A stretch of DNA of 64,000 bases from Amorphoplanes digitatis (GCF_014205335.1 NZ_JACHNH010000001.1:2660501-2724500), one strand, 5' to 3'; numbered from the stretch's first letter, positions 15,843 to 25,955 are shown. Notes: generated by a model not told the origin, from the sequence alone. Program-made: numbers and translations.

Positions 15843-18323
15843 ATGTCCGCGGGACGCGAGCGCGACTCGACGCCCGGGACCGCCCGGCAGCCTGAGCGTC
15901 CCGAGGCGCCCCGGCCTGCCGCGCTGCCCGGACTGTTCGGCGTGCGCGGCGTCAGCAACGCGGCCATCGCCCGGCTGATCCGCGACGGGCCCGGCGCGGA
16001 GCTGTCCGCGGCCTCAGCCGGGCGGATCGGCGCGCTGATGCGCGGCGGCGACGCGTTGCCGGCCGGGCAGCGGGCCGGGCTCGAGGGCGGCCTCGGCGTC
16101 TCGCTCGACGGCGTGCGGGTGCACGGTGGCGAGCCGGCGGCAGAGGCGGCGGACTCGGTGGGCGCCGCGGCCTTCACCGTCGGGCAGCACATCTTCCTCG
16201 GCCGCGGCGGCGCCGCGCCGGACGTGGTCGCCCACGAGGTGGTGCACACCGTGCAGAACCGGGGCATCCCCGCCGCGCCGGCGGTCGCCGCGGGCACGCC
16301 GACCACCGATCCGGCCGGCGCCGTCGAGACCGAGGCGGTCTCGATCGCCGCCCGGCTGGCCTCCGGCGCCGGCGCCGGCGCACAGGTCACCGGGCGGGGC
16401 CCGGCGGCCGTCGCGGGGGCCTGGCGGTGGGCGCCCGACACGCGTACGCCGCGGCAGCAGATCGACGACGCCCTGCGCTCCGAGGACGCCGACGACGTCA
16501 AGGCGATCAGCAACGTCTACCTCGCCACGGTCGACGAGCGGATCAAGCTGCTCGAGATCCTGGTCGACCAGTGGTGGGCCGGCAACTCCGACGAGCTGAA
16601 GATGGAGGAGATCTGGGGCAGCTTCGGCTCCTCCGTGCTCGCCGTCGCCGGCCCGCGCCAGCGGCTCTGGGACAACTGCGTCGACAAGGGCGCCGACCTC
16701 GACGAGCTGCCCGAGATCGAGCGCGTCAACGCCGGCTTCGTCGCCGATGTGACCGCCCTGGCGCGGCAGTTCCTGGAGCTCAACGCCAAGGCGATCGAGG
16801 CCGAGGTCGGCAGCTACGGCCTGCCGCCGTCCGGATCCGCGCCCGCCGCGCCGACCGCGGCGCAGACCGCACAGGTCATGGACCTGCAGAAGATCGCACA
16901 GTCGGTGGCGCTGTTGCAGCTCGCGCAGGAGCAGGCGCGGGCCACCCCGGTCGGCTACGAGGTGCACGTCGAGTCGATCGCGCCGGACGCGCCGGCGGTC
17001 GTCACGGTCATACCGGCGATGTTCGACCCGAACAAGCCACCGCAGCTGACCGAGGACCCGGACATCTTCCTGACGCCGACGTTCCATGCCGATCTTCAAC
17101 CCTACGAACCGATCCGGAAGGCGTACGCGGAGACCGAGGCCCTGCTCGCCGTCATCCTCAAGGGCTATCCGGCGATCTACGCGGTGACCCGGGCGAACTC
17201 CAGCGCGGCCACCGAGCGATTCGCGGCGATGAACCCGGCCGCGGCGCGCGCCGAGCTGTCCACCGGGCTGCACGCCGTGCTCGGCTCGATCGCCTCGGCG
17301 CAGGAGAAGCTCGGCGACGACCTGGATCCGCTCGACCTGCTGCCCCTGCACGAGCAGCTCTACCACGGCACCCGGGGCGCCTCCGGCGTCGACTGGACCG
17401 GCGTGATGGCGCAGCGCCTCGCCCGGGAACAGGTCAAGGACCACGAGCTGTACCTGGCGCTGCGGGCCATGGGGCTGCAGCTGGGCTCGCAGCTGCTGTT
17501 CATCCTGGCGCCGTTCACCGGCGGCGCGACGCTGGCGCTGGCGTTCGTGCTGGGCGGTGTGACCCTCGCCGGGGTGCAGTGGTCGATGAGCGGCGACCAC
17601 TACCGGGCGCTCGCCGACGCGGCCGGCACCGCGGCAACCCCCGGCACCGAGCTGGTGACCAACGAGCAGGTGGCGGCGGCGGAGGCCGCGCACACCGCCG
17701 ACACGGTCGCCCTCGGCCTGGCGGTACTCACCGCCGGGCTGGCCCTGGCGGGCGCCGGCGTCGCCGCGATGCGGACCCGGATGCTCAACGCGCAGCGCGC
17801 CGCCCTGCTCAACGAGGTCGGCCCGGCCTCGAACGTGAACACCTTCCGCGCTGCCGAGGTGCCGTACACCGAGCCGCCGGATCTTCGGGTGGCCAAGCCG
17901 GGACAGCCGCTCGCGCTGGACGAGCTGAAGCCCGGCCGGCGCTACCTGTGGGTGATCGACGAGGCCGGCAACTTCAAGGTGGCCGACGAGGGGCAGGCCG
18001 GGATGTTCCCGAAGCGGGCCCCGCTGCCGGAGCCACACCCGTCCGCCGGGGAGGCGCCGCTCAAGCACGGCGACCTGTCGCCCGGGCCGCAGGGGCAGGC
18101 CCGCGGCGCGGCCCGGGCCGGGGGAGAGCTGCGCGCCGAGTTCGGGCCGGACGGCAAGTTCACCGGCCGCTGGATGATGAACAACGACTCGAGCTACACA
18201 TTCAACCGGGTCGACGGTCAGATGCTGGGACAGTCCAGCCTCGACGCGGCGCACAAACTGCTCGGCACCACCGGCACCGACATGTCCAAGATCTTCACGG
18301 CCAACACGTCCGGCGCCCGGTAG
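15843..18323 (+). CDS. DUF4157 (eCIS-type) polymorphic toxin
   Basis: This is an 826-residue protein from ATG 15843; GTG 15810 in frame is possible. Residues about 60-140 form a DUF4157 module with 'SLDGVRVHGGEPAAEAADSV', 'AFTVGQHIFLG' and the zinc-protease-like HEVVH at 131-135. This module marks cargo of extracellular contractile injection systems and other exported toxins. The long middle is helical. Two hydrophobic segments (about 548-580 and 620-645) may cross a membrane. The last 110 residues ('LKHGDLSPGPQGQARGAARA', 'FTGRWMMNNDSSYTFNRVDG') look like a replaceable toxin tip. No catalytic residues are obvious there. A small gene follows at once, as expected for an immunity protein. No injection-system structural genes are in the window. 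Confidence 0.8.
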   Translation: MSAGRERDSTPGTARQPERPEAPRPAALPGLFGVRGVSNAAIARLIRDGPGAELSAASAGRIGALMRGGDALPAGQRAGLEGGLGVSLDGVRVHGGEPAAEAADSVGAAAFTVGQHIFLGRGGAAPDVVAHEVVHTVQNRGIPAAPAVAAGTPTTDPAGAVETEAVSIAARLASGAGAGAQVTGRGPAAVAGAWRWAPDTRTPRQQIDDALRSEDADDVKAISNVYLATVDERIKLLEILVDQWWAGNSDELKMEEIWGSFGSSVLAVAGPRQRLWDNCVDKGADLDELPEIERVNAGFVADVTALARQFLELNAKAIEAEVGSYGLPPSGSAPAAPTAAQTAQVMDLQKIAQSVALLQLAQEQARATPVGYEVHVESIAPDAPAVVTVIPAMFDPNKPPQLTEDPDIFLTPTFHADLQPYEPIRKAYAETEALLAVILKGYPAIYAVTRANSSAATERFAAMNPAAARAELSTGLHAVLGSIASAQEKLGDDLDPLDLLPLHEQLYHGTRGASGVDWTGVMAQRLAREQVKDHELYLALRAMGLQLGSQLLFILAPFTGGATLALAFVLGGVTLAGVQWSMSGDHYRALADAAGTAATPGTELVTNEQVAAAEAAHTADTVALGLAVLTAGLALAGAGVAAMRTRMLNAQRAALLNEVGPASNVNTFRAAEVPYTEPPDLRVAKPGQPLALDELKPGRRYLWVIDEAGNFKVADEGQAGMFPKRAPLPEPHPSAGEAPLKHGDLSPGPQGQARGAARAGGELRAEFGPDGKFTGRWMMNNDSSYTFNRVDGQMLGQSSLDAAHKLLGTTGTDMSKIFTANTSGAR

Positions 18324-18333
18324 GTTGGCGCCC

Positions 18334-18735
18334 GTGACCGAGCATGAGCTGAGCCGGCTGATCGACGCGCACGACGTCGAGGCGATCGCGGCGCTCCCGG
18401 CGTACGAGATCGACGATTTTCTGCGGGAGATCGTGCGTGCGGTGGCGGAGTCCGGGCGGGACTTCGACGCCGACCGGCTGGTGTCGCTCGGCAACACGCT
18501 GCGGCTGGCCGGGCAGGGCCGGGCCGATAGTGCGCTGGTGGCCGAGCTGTCGCGGCGGCCGACCGAGCGGGCGCTCGACGCCGTGTGTGTGATCCTGATG
18601 GGGCTCTGGAACGGGCCCGCCGATCCGGTCGCGCTGGAGACGCTGATGTCGGTCGAGCGGCAGCTCGAGCCGGCCGATCCGTCCGCCGTCCATTCGTACC
18701 GGGTCGCCGTCGAGAAGGCGCGCAGGCTCGGATAG
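18334..18735 (+). CDS. Putative immunity protein for the DUF4157 toxin
   Basis: This 133-residue acidic, helical, soluble protein begins 10 bases after the toxin stop. GTG 18334 is preferred; TTG 18325 would add three residues. It has no signal peptide or membrane segment. Visible features are 'ELSRLIDAHDVEAIAALPAY' and 'RRPTERALDAVCVILMGLW'. I do not recognise the family. The immunity role rests on position, size and charge, and would mean binding and blocking the toxin C-terminus in the producer. Confidence 0.65.
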   Translation: MTEHELSRLIDAHDVEAIAALPAYEIDDFLREIVRAVAESGRDFDADRLVSLGNTLRLAGQGRADSALVAELSRRPTERALDAVCVILMGLWNGPADPVALETLMSVERQLEPADPSAVHSYRVAVEKARRLG

Positions 18736-19124
18736 TTCACCGCCGATCTCGACGACGAAACGGTCGCCGGGAAGGACGAGATCGGCACACTGATCGAGCC
18801 GCACGGGAATTCGGCGCGGCGGCCGAATCCATTCTGTTCGACCGGCGGCGGATCCCCGCCTCGAAATTAGCTGGTGAATACAGCCGATCGTCGCCAACGC
18901 CGCCTTGTGCTGGGAATACATTGCCCCGGACGCTGAACCATACCAACGCCGGCCGATCTCCGTGGACCCGAACGTGTCGGCGGGGTGTGATGTGATCCGT
19001 TTCACGGACGTCGATGGCCGAGTGCTTCCAATTGTGGCGAGAGGTGTTCACGTTCGGGGTTGCGGGGGCCGCCGGGGATTGCCTAGGGTCCGCTCCACAA
19101 AGTTCATACACGGGGGAGGGACCA
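18736..19124 (+). other. Intergenic region between the first toxin pair and the giant-protein cluster
   Basis: This 389-bp stretch carries no gene that I can support. The first 130 bases keep coding-like character ('FTADLDDETVAGKDEIGTLI' in frame after the immunity stop) and may be a decayed gene end. GC drops in the middle. The rightmost 70 bases contain a possible promoter. No clear terminator hairpin was found. Confidence 0.5.
19060..19089 (+). promoter_or_regulatory. Possible promoter for the giant-protein/Rhs cluster
   Basis: TTGCGG (19060-19065) and TAGGGT (19084-19089) are 18 bp apart and lie 36 bp upstream of the GTG at 19125. This is a weak match to actinobacterial housekeeping promoters. 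Confidence 0.35.
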
Positions 19125-22100
19125 GTGGCGCGTCTTATGACAGCCACGGTGCGATCATGTCTTGCGGCAGCCGGTGCTGCCGTTGTCGTGGTCGCATTGT
19201 TGGGAATTCCGGGCGATCCGGCGGAGAATCTCGCCGCGGGACCGCTGGGTTCGGGAACGGATGAGGCGGTGTCGCTGCGCGCGGCGCGTGAGACCGGCAA
19301 GGCCGTCCAGATCAGGAGCCTCACGTCGGAGACGACCGAGGTGTACGCCCTGCCCGACGGAAAGCTCCGCGCGGACATCTCGGCGGGCATGCAGCGCTTT
19401 CGCCGCAACGGATCCTGGGTCGCCGTCGACCAGACGCTGAAGCCCGCGGCGGACGGCTCGGTGGCGGCCGTAGCCCACCCGGGCGACCTGTGGATCTCCG
19501 GGCCCCAGCCGGCCGGCGAGCACGACCTCGCCGCCGTGGGCACGGGCGAGGACCGGGTCGCGATGCGCTGGTCGGGCGCGCTGCCCGCGCCGGTCGTCGA
19601 CGGGACTCGGGCCACCTATGTGGACGCCCGCCCGGGCGTCGACCTGGTGGTCGAGTCGACCCGTCAGGGCTTCGAGCAGTTCCTCGTCGTCAAGGACCGC
19701 GCCGCGATCGACCAGGTCGCCGGCATCGCCTTCACGTTCGGCGGCCCCGGCGCGGCCGCGGCGAAGCAGGACGCGAGCGGTGCGATCACGCTGACCGGCG
19801 CGTCCGGCCGGCAGACCTTCCGCATCCCGGCACCGCTGATGTGGGACGCGAAGAAGACCGTCGCGGGCACCCCGGCGCTGCGCAAGCCGGTCCGCACCGG
19901 GCTCGCCCGCGGCGGCGACCGGGTCGAGCTCAAGCTGAACCCGGACCTCGCCTGGCTGCGCGCGGAGTCCACCACCTTCCCGGTGACCATCGACCCGACG
20001 CTGAACCCGGCGACCACGACGTTCGACACGTACGTGCGGGACAAGGTGACCACGGATCAGAACCAGGAGCCGGACCTCCAGATCGGCCTGCTGGCCACCA
20101 GCCCGCCGACGCTGGCCCGGTCGTTCCTCACCTGGGACACGACCGTGCTGTCCGGCAAGCAGATCACCGCGGCGACGGTGTCGTTCTGGAACTACTGGTC
20201 GCACACCTGCACGGCGACGTCCTGGGAGATCTGGACGACCGGCACGTCGACCTACACGACCACGTTCACCAACCAGCCGGCCTGGAACCAGCGCGAGGCC
20301 ACGTCGACCGCCACCCACGGCTCCACCGACTGCGCGGACGCCTGGTCCAACATCGACGGCAAGAACTTCTTCCAGCACGCCGCCACCGCCAACAAGACTC
20401 GGGCCGGCATGGGCGTGCGGGCCACCGACGAGACCGCCGTCGCCGGGTTCAAGCAGTTCCGTTCGCGTGAGGGCGCCGCCGCCACCGAGGACCCGAAGGC
20501 GTCGGTGACCTACAACGCCTGGCCGACCGTGACCGCCCGCGCCACGGTGCCGGCCACCAGCTGTGTCACCGGCACCGGCCGTCCGCTCGTCAACACGCTG
20601 ACGCCGCAGCTCAAGGCCACCGTCACGGATGACGACGGCACCGCGATGACGGTCACCTTCGAATGGTGGACGCTCACCGGCACCGCGCCGATCGGTTCGG
20701 TGGCGGTCGCCTCGGTCGCCTCCGGCGCCACGGCGACGGCGACGGTCCCGGCCGGTGCGTTCGCCGAGGGCGGCAGCTACCGGTGGCGGGTGAAGGCCTC
20801 CGACGGCACCGCGGGCAGCGACGTCCCGACGTCCTACTGCGAGATGACCGTTTACGACACGGCACCGCCGGTCGCCGGCTGCACCCCCGGAACGCCGTCG
20901 GACTTCAACGGTGACGGCGTCGAGGACGTCGCCATCGCCGACCCGGACGCCACCGTTGACGGCAAGGCCAAGGCCGGCCGGATCCACATCTCGTACGGCG
21001 GCACCGGCGCGGTGCAGAACGTCGACGAGAGCAACGCACAGGTCAGCGGCGCGATCGAGGCCGGCGACGAGTTCGGTCACTCGATCTCGGCGTACGACGC
21101 GAACAACGACGGGTGCACCGACCTCGCCGTCGGCGTCCCCTTCGAGGACATGGGCACCATCGTCGACGCGGGCATGGCCCACCTGCTGCTCGGCGCTCCG
21201 GCCGGGCTGGCCAAGGGCCCGGCGTCGCTGACGTACCACCAGGACGTCGGCTCCACCCCGGAGGCGGGCGAGGCGCAGGACTACTTCGGCTTCTCCGTCG
21301 CGGGCAGCCGTACGCCGGCGGGTCAGTCGTACCTCGTGGTCGGCGTGCCCGGCGAGGACATCGGCACGGCGATCGACGCGGGTGTCGCGCACTTCTACCG
21401 CGGCGCGCTGAACCTGCTGCTCCAGTCCGGCACGCCGATTCCCGGCGCGTCGGAGAACGACGACCAGAACGGCTACGCGGTCGCCGCGTCGGCAAACCAC
21501 TTCGCCGTCAGCGCTCCGGGTGAGGCGATCGGCACGGCCGAGTTCGCCGGTGTCGTCAACGTGTTCAGCAGCCAGGAGCTGGTCAGCGGCCTGCCGAAGC
21601 TGGCCGCGAACCTTCAGCAGGACACGGCGAACATCGCCGACGTCGCGGAGGCTAACGACAACCTCGGCAAGTCGGTCGCGATCGCGCCGTACCGGCCCGC
21701 CGGCGCGCCGGCCGGGCAGGCGGACTCGTTCGTGGTTGTCGGCGTGCCGGGCGAGGACACCTCGGCCGAACTCACCGACACCGGCCTGGTGCAGCGTTTC
21801 CACGTCACCGCGGCGGCGACGTTCACCGAGCTGCCCGCGATCAGCGCGGGCGCACAGGACGGCGCCTACCTCGGCGAGGACGTCGCGGTGGTGAACACCG
21901 CGCCGGCCGCGGAGGGCACGAACGCGACGATGTTCATCGCCGCCGGAGCGCCGGGCGAGGACGTCGGCGAGACCCTCGACGCCGGGCGGGTGCGCGTTTA
22001 CCCGGCGCTGGCGAACCCGGTCGGCACCCCGGTGGTGATCGACAGGCGGGAGTCGAGCCTGCCCGGCGCGGCCCGCGCGCAGGAGCTCATCGGCACCTCG

Positions 22101-22274
22101 CTGACCGCCGGCCCGAAGCGGCTGTACCTGGGCACGCCGTACGGCGACGCCGCCGTGTACGCCTTCACCTGGTCGGGCCTGGCCGCCGGCACGGCGACGC
22201 CGGCCATCACCTGGAAGCCCGGCGAGGGCGACCTGCCGGCCGGCGCGGCCGCCTTCGGCTCGGCGATCGGCTGA
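19125..22274 (+). CDS. Giant secreted FG-GAP/DNRLRE-type surface protein
   Basis: This is a 1049-residue exported protein. The N-terminus has a signal-like hydrophobic core ('AAGAAVVVVALLGIPG'). Residues about 45-290 form an N-terminal module ('AVQIRSLTSETTEVYALPDG', 'GSWVAVDQTLKPAADGS') shared with the next gene. About 295-460 is a DNRLRE-like beta-domain with 'ARSFLTWDT'. A fibronectin-like stretch follows. From about 590 come FG-GAP-type beta-propeller repeats ('DFNGDGVEDVAIADPD', 'NNDGCTDLAVGVPFEDMG', 'VVGVPGEDIGTAIDAG'). GTG 19125 is chosen because GGGGGAGGGA sits five bases upstream; ATG 19137 would be too far. It is probably extracellular and adhesive or scaffold-like, and it stands immediately ahead of the Rhs toxin gene. 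Confidence 0.82.
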   Translation: MARLMTATVRSCLAAAGAAVVVVALLGIPGDPAENLAAGPLGSGTDEAVSLRAARETGKAVQIRSLTSETTEVYALPDGKLRADISAGMQRFRRNGSWVAVDQTLKPAADGSVAAVAHPGDLWISGPQPAGEHDLAAVGTGEDRVAMRWSGALPAPVVDGTRATYVDARPGVDLVVESTRQGFEQFLVVKDRAAIDQVAGIAFTFGGPGAAAAKQDASGAITLTGASGRQTFRIPAPLMWDAKKTVAGTPALRKPVRTGLARGGDRVELKLNPDLAWLRAESTTFPVTIDPTLNPATTTFDTYVRDKVTTDQNQEPDLQIGLLATSPPTLARSFLTWDTTVLSGKQITAATVSFWNYWSHTCTATSWEIWTTGTSTYTTTFTNQPAWNQREATSTATHGSTDCADAWSNIDGKNFFQHAATANKTRAGMGVRATDETAVAGFKQFRSREGAAATEDPKASVTYNAWPTVTARATVPATSCVTGTGRPLVNTLTPQLKATVTDDDGTAMTVTFEWWTLTGTAPIGSVAVASVASGATATATVPAGAFAEGGSYRWRVKASDGTAGSDVPTSYCEMTVYDTAPPVAGCTPGTPSDFNGDGVEDVAIADPDATVDGKAKAGRIHISYGGTGAVQNVDESNAQVSGAIEAGDEFGHSISAYDANNDGCTDLAVGVPFEDMGTIVDAGMAHLLLGAPAGLAKGPASLTYHQDVGSTPEAGEAQDYFGFSVAGSRTPAGQSYLVVGVPGEDIGTAIDAGVAHFYRGALNLLLQSGTPIPGASENDDQNGYAVAASANHFAVSAPGEAIGTAEFAGVVNVFSSQELVSGLPKLAANLQQDTANIADVAEANDNLGKSVAIAPYRPAGAPAGQADSFVVVGVPGEDTSAELTDTGLVQRFHVTAAATFTELPAISAGAQDGAYLGEDVAVVNTAPAAEGTNATMFIAAGAPGEDVGETLDAGRVRVYPALANPVGTPVVIDRRESSLPGAARAQELIGTSLTAGPKRLYLGTPYGDAAVYAFTWSGLAAGTATPAITWKPGEGDLPAGAAAFGSAIG

Positions 22275-22282
22275 GGCGACAG

Positions 22283-25200
22283 ATGACGAAGCAGAACGCA
22301 ACGGGGGAGGACCGAACGGTGGAGCGTCGTCAATTCAGACGAGCCCGGCCGTCCATGGTGGGCCTGGTGGCCGGCCTGGCGGCATTGATCGCCGCGACCG
22401 TGTACGTGCGGCCGCCTGACCCGGCGCCGGCGCCGGTGCCCGTGGCCGCGGTGGAACAGGACCCGGTCCGCGACACGGAGGCCGAGGCGCTCGTCGCGGC
22501 CAGGAACCTCCAGCAGCCGGTCGAGGTGTTGTCGCAACGCTCGGAGTACCGCGACGTCTTCGCACAGCCGGACGGCACCCTGATCGCCAACGATCACACC
22601 CAGCCGGTCCGGGTGACCCAGGGTGACCGCTGGGTTCCGGCGGACCCCACCCTGGTGGCCGGTTCGGACGGCACCCTGGCGCCCACCGCCGCGCTGCTCG
22701 GGATGCGGCTGTCCGCGGGCGGCACCAGCCAGGCGCCGCTGATGGTCGTCACGCGCGACGAGAAGACCATGACGCTGACCTGGCCGTTCGGCACGCTGCC
22801 GCCCGCGACGATCATCGGCAACGGCGACCAGGCCAAGTACGAGAACGTCCTGAAGGACGTCGACCTGATCGCGAACGTCACCGTCGAGGGCTTCTCGCAC
22901 GTACTGGTGCTCAAGACGCCGGAGGCGGCGCAGCTGCCGGAGCTCCAGAACCTGCGGCTCGGCGTCACCGGGGTCGGCCTGACGATCCAGGAGACCGAGG
23001 GCGGCGGCGTCGTGGCGCTCGACCCGGCCACCGGCAACCCGGTGCTCGAGGCGGATGCCCCCACCATGTGGGACAGCGCCTCCGGGCCGGGCGGGGAGGG
23101 TGTGGCCGCCCGCGGCGTCGCCGCGAAGGCGGACTCGGACCCGGACTCCATTCCGGCGGACGCGCGCGGACCGGGCGACCACTCCGTGGTGGCGCCCGTC
23201 GGGCTGGACTACGCGAAGGGCACGCTGACGCTGACCCCGGATCCGGCCGTGCTCGCCGACCCGGACACCGCGTTCCCGCTGTACATCGACCCGGTCTGGC
23301 AGAGCAACACGAACAGCGGCTGGGCGATGGTCGACAGCGGATATCCGAACGAGGAGTACTGGAAGTTCGACGGCAAGCGGCACGAGCGGATCGGTCTCTG
23401 CCCCGAGGCGTGCAACAGCTCCAAGGTCAAGCGGCTGCTGTACCAGATGTCCACCCCGTACGCGGGCAAGACGATCCTGAGCGCCGAGTTCCGGGTGACC
23501 ATGCAGCACGCCTGGAACTCCACCGCCCGCGCCGCGTCGCTGTACATGATGCCGGCCACCGCGAAGATCAACTCGGCGACCAACTGGAGCAACCAACCGG
23601 GCGGCAGCGACTGGAGTGACAACACGTTCCTGGAGACGAAGTCGCCGACCAGCACGCAGGGCAGCTGCACGGCGACGAACCAGAACGCCGCCTGGAACGC
23701 CAAGAAGGCCCTGGACCGGGCCGTCTCGGAGAACCTGAGCTCGGTCATCCTCGGGCTCAAGGCCACCAACGAGGGCGACTACACGCACAGCAAGCGGTTC
23801 TGCGACAACGGCCTGCTCTCGGTGCGCTACAACCGGGCGCCGCTGATCGCCAACCAGAACGAACTCACCATGTCCCCCGGCGGGCAGTGCGTGTACGGCA
23901 CCGCCAACGCGCCGTACGTGGACGTGCCGCCGCGGCTGAACGCGGTCATGCGCGACCCGGACCACTCTTCGGCGCACACCGAGCAGGTCAAGGCCGAGTT
24001 CAAGGTGACCTGGACGCCGCCCGGCGGTTCGCTGGTGACCCGCGGCTACACCACCCCGCTGAAGGCCAGCGGCTCCCTGTTCACCTACAACACGCCGACC
24101 GACATGCCGCAGAACGTCCCGATCTCCTGGGAGGTGCGGGCCAGCGACGGGACCAGCTGGGGCCCGTGGAGCTCGGACGGCTCACGCAACGTCTGCCAGT
24201 TCCTGTACGACAAGAGCAGCCCGAGCGCGCCGGATGTCGACTCCGACGTCTACCTGCCCTCCGACAAGGCGGACAACGGCACGGCGACGGCGTCGGTGTG
24301 CATCGAGGACGACCAGTGGCGCGGCTCGATCGGCGTGCCGGGCTCCTTCGTCTTCGACTCGGCCGCGACCGACGTGATCGAGTACCGGTACGGCTTCAAC
24401 ACCAACCCGGTGCCGACGAACGTCCTGAAGCCGACCACCGACGGCGGCCCGGTGACGCTGCCCAACTGGTACCCCGACAAGGAGGGCCCCCGGACGATCA
24501 ACGTCCAGGCGGTCGACCGGGCCGGCCGCAGCAGCAGCATCGCCTCCTGCACGTTCCGGGTGGGCAAGCGCCCGCCGGCCGCGCAGTGGTCGCTGGCGGA
24601 GGTGGCCGGGGAGAACGCGGCCGAGGACCAGCTCGGCGACAGCGACGCCACGGCCGGCGACGGCGTGACCTTCGGCGTGGAGGGCCCCGGCGGCACCTCC
24701 GACACGGCGGCCCGCTTCGACGGTACGGCGGACGGCTACCTCGCCACCGGCCGGCGCGTCCTGCCGGACACGTCGGTGAACTTCACCGTCAGCGGCTGGT
24801 TCAAGCTCGACGACCCGGCCCGTAACCAGACGGCGGTCAGCCAGGACGGCTCCGGCGGTCCCGGCTTCTCGCTCGGCGTCGCGAACGGCAACTGGGCGTT
24901 CGAGATCCCGATGACCGAGGTCAACTCCCTCGGCTCCTGGAAGGTGACCGCCGGCGCGGCCACCACGGCGTGGACCTACGTCTCCGCCTCGTACGACCAG
25001 GTGAACCGCGTGCTGTCGCTACAGGTCGGCTCGGCCGCACCGGTGCTCGCGCCGCGGCGCTCGCTCACCCGGTCGCGCGGCCCGCTGCAACTGGGCCGCC
25101 GGCTGGTCAAGGGCGGCTACTCCGGGTACTGGCAGGGCGCGATGGCCGACGTCTCGGTCTTCGACCGGCTGATCCTCGCCGAGGAGGTCACCAGCCTGAA

Positions 25201-25885
25201 GAAGGTCGCGCCGACCCGGCTGGCGTACTGGCGGATGAACGCCGAGACGAGCAAGGTCAGCCCGGAGGACCGCGGCGGCACGGGCGTCACGCTCGGCCCG
25301 GACGCCACGATCTACAAGCACCCGGCCCTGTCCCTGCTCGGCGGGGGCCACCTCGCCCTGAAGGGCTCGGCCAACAGCTACGCCACCGCGGCGGTCAACC
25401 CGGACATGGCCAACAGCTTCTCCATCGCCGCCCGGGTGAAGCTCACCAGCAACTGCTCGGGCACGCCGATGACCGTCTTCTCGGTCAAGGGCGCGCACAG
25501 CAGCCCGGTCGTCGTGCGCTGCAACACCGACGGCTACTGGGAGCTGGCCATGACGGACACCGACAAGGTGCAGCCGGCCTGGCAGTCCCGCGGCGGCGAG
25601 CAGGTGCCGCGGCTCATCGGCAAGGGCGACCACCTCACGCTGGTCTACAACGGCTACGCCCGTGAGATCTCGCTGTATGTCAACGGTCAGTGGGTCGACG
25701 CGATCGAGCTGGCCGCGCCGTTCGTCGCCACCGGCGGCGTGCAGATCGGCCGGGCCTTCCTCGACGACGCATTCCGCGAGCACCTCTCCGGTGCCGTGGA
25801 CGACGTCCGCGTCTACAACGGCGTCGCCGACCAGGACCTGATCCAGAAGATCAGCATCCAGGTCAAGGAACAGCTGCCCCTCTGA
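22283..25885 (+). CDS. Giant secreted LamG/DNRLRE-type surface protein
   Basis: This 1200-residue protein has a hydrophobic N-terminal anchor ('MVGLVAGLAALIAATVYV') after a basic stretch. An N-terminal module resembles that of the preceding gene ('VEVLSQRSEYRDVFAQPDG', 'RWVPADPTLVAGSDGTLAPT'). About 330-520 is a DNRLRE-like region rich in Cys and Trp ('RIGLCPEACNSSKVKRLLYQ'). Ig/fibronectin-like stretches follow. Two concanavalin/LamG-type domains lie near 809-960 and 1026-1190. Start: ATG 22283 with GAGG upstream. GTG 22319 is an equally good alternative, since the same GGGGGAGG sequence precedes it as at 19125. It lies 8 bases after the previous stop, clearly in one operon with it and with the Rhs gene. 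Confidence 0.82.
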   Translation: MTKQNATGEDRTVERRQFRRARPSMVGLVAGLAALIAATVYVRPPDPAPAPVPVAAVEQDPVRDTEAEALVAARNLQQPVEVLSQRSEYRDVFAQPDGTLIANDHTQPVRVTQGDRWVPADPTLVAGSDGTLAPTAALLGMRLSAGGTSQAPLMVVTRDEKTMTLTWPFGTLPPATIIGNGDQAKYENVLKDVDLIANVTVEGFSHVLVLKTPEAAQLPELQNLRLGVTGVGLTIQETEGGGVVALDPATGNPVLEADAPTMWDSASGPGGEGVAARGVAAKADSDPDSIPADARGPGDHSVVAPVGLDYAKGTLTLTPDPAVLADPDTAFPLYIDPVWQSNTNSGWAMVDSGYPNEEYWKFDGKRHERIGLCPEACNSSKVKRLLYQMSTPYAGKTILSAEFRVTMQHAWNSTARAASLYMMPATAKINSATNWSNQPGGSDWSDNTFLETKSPTSTQGSCTATNQNAAWNAKKALDRAVSENLSSVILGLKATNEGDYTHSKRFCDNGLLSVRYNRAPLIANQNELTMSPGGQCVYGTANAPYVDVPPRLNAVMRDPDHSSAHTEQVKAEFKVTWTPPGGSLVTRGYTTPLKASGSLFTYNTPTDMPQNVPISWEVRASDGTSWGPWSSDGSRNVCQFLYDKSSPSAPDVDSDVYLPSDKADNGTATASVCIEDDQWRGSIGVPGSFVFDSAATDVIEYRYGFNTNPVPTNVLKPTTDGGPVTLPNWYPDKEGPRTINVQAVDRAGRSSSIASCTFRVGKRPPAAQWSLAEVAGENAAEDQLGDSDATAGDGVTFGVEGPGGTSDTAARFDGTADGYLATGRRVLPDTSVNFTVSGWFKLDDPARNQTAVSQDGSGGPGFSLGVANGNWAFEIPMTEVNSLGSWKVTAGAATTAWTYVSASYDQVNRVLSLQVGSAAPVLAPRRSLTRSRGPLQLGRRLVKGGYSGYWQGAMADVSVFDRLILAEEVTSLKKVAPTRLAYWRMNAETSKVSPEDRGGTGVTLGPDATIYKHPALSLLGGGHLALKGSANSYATAAVNPDMANSFSIAARVKLTSNCSGTPMTVFSVKGAHSSPVVVRCNTDGYWELAMTDTDKVQPAWQSRGGEQVPRLIGKGDHLTLVYNGYAREISLYVNGQWVDAIELAAPFVATGGVQIGRAFLDDAFREHLSGAVDDVRVYNGVADQDLIQKISIQVKEQLPL

Positions 25886-25955
25886 CCCTGATGGACGCGG
25901 GGTCGCCGCCAGCCCCCGGCGGCGGCCCCGCCCGCTCCCGACCCCTGGAGGGTCC

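Noticed and set aside
16230..16245. An active zinc protease site in the DUF4157 protein
   Set aside because: HEVVH fits the pattern, but DUF4157 modules mostly act as delivery or core modules and no third ligand could be assigned with confidence.
16014..18788. A 924-codon open frame on the minus strand opposite the DUF4157 gene
   Set aside because: Composition is typical of antisense third-position GC bias. The plus-strand frame carries recognisable domains.
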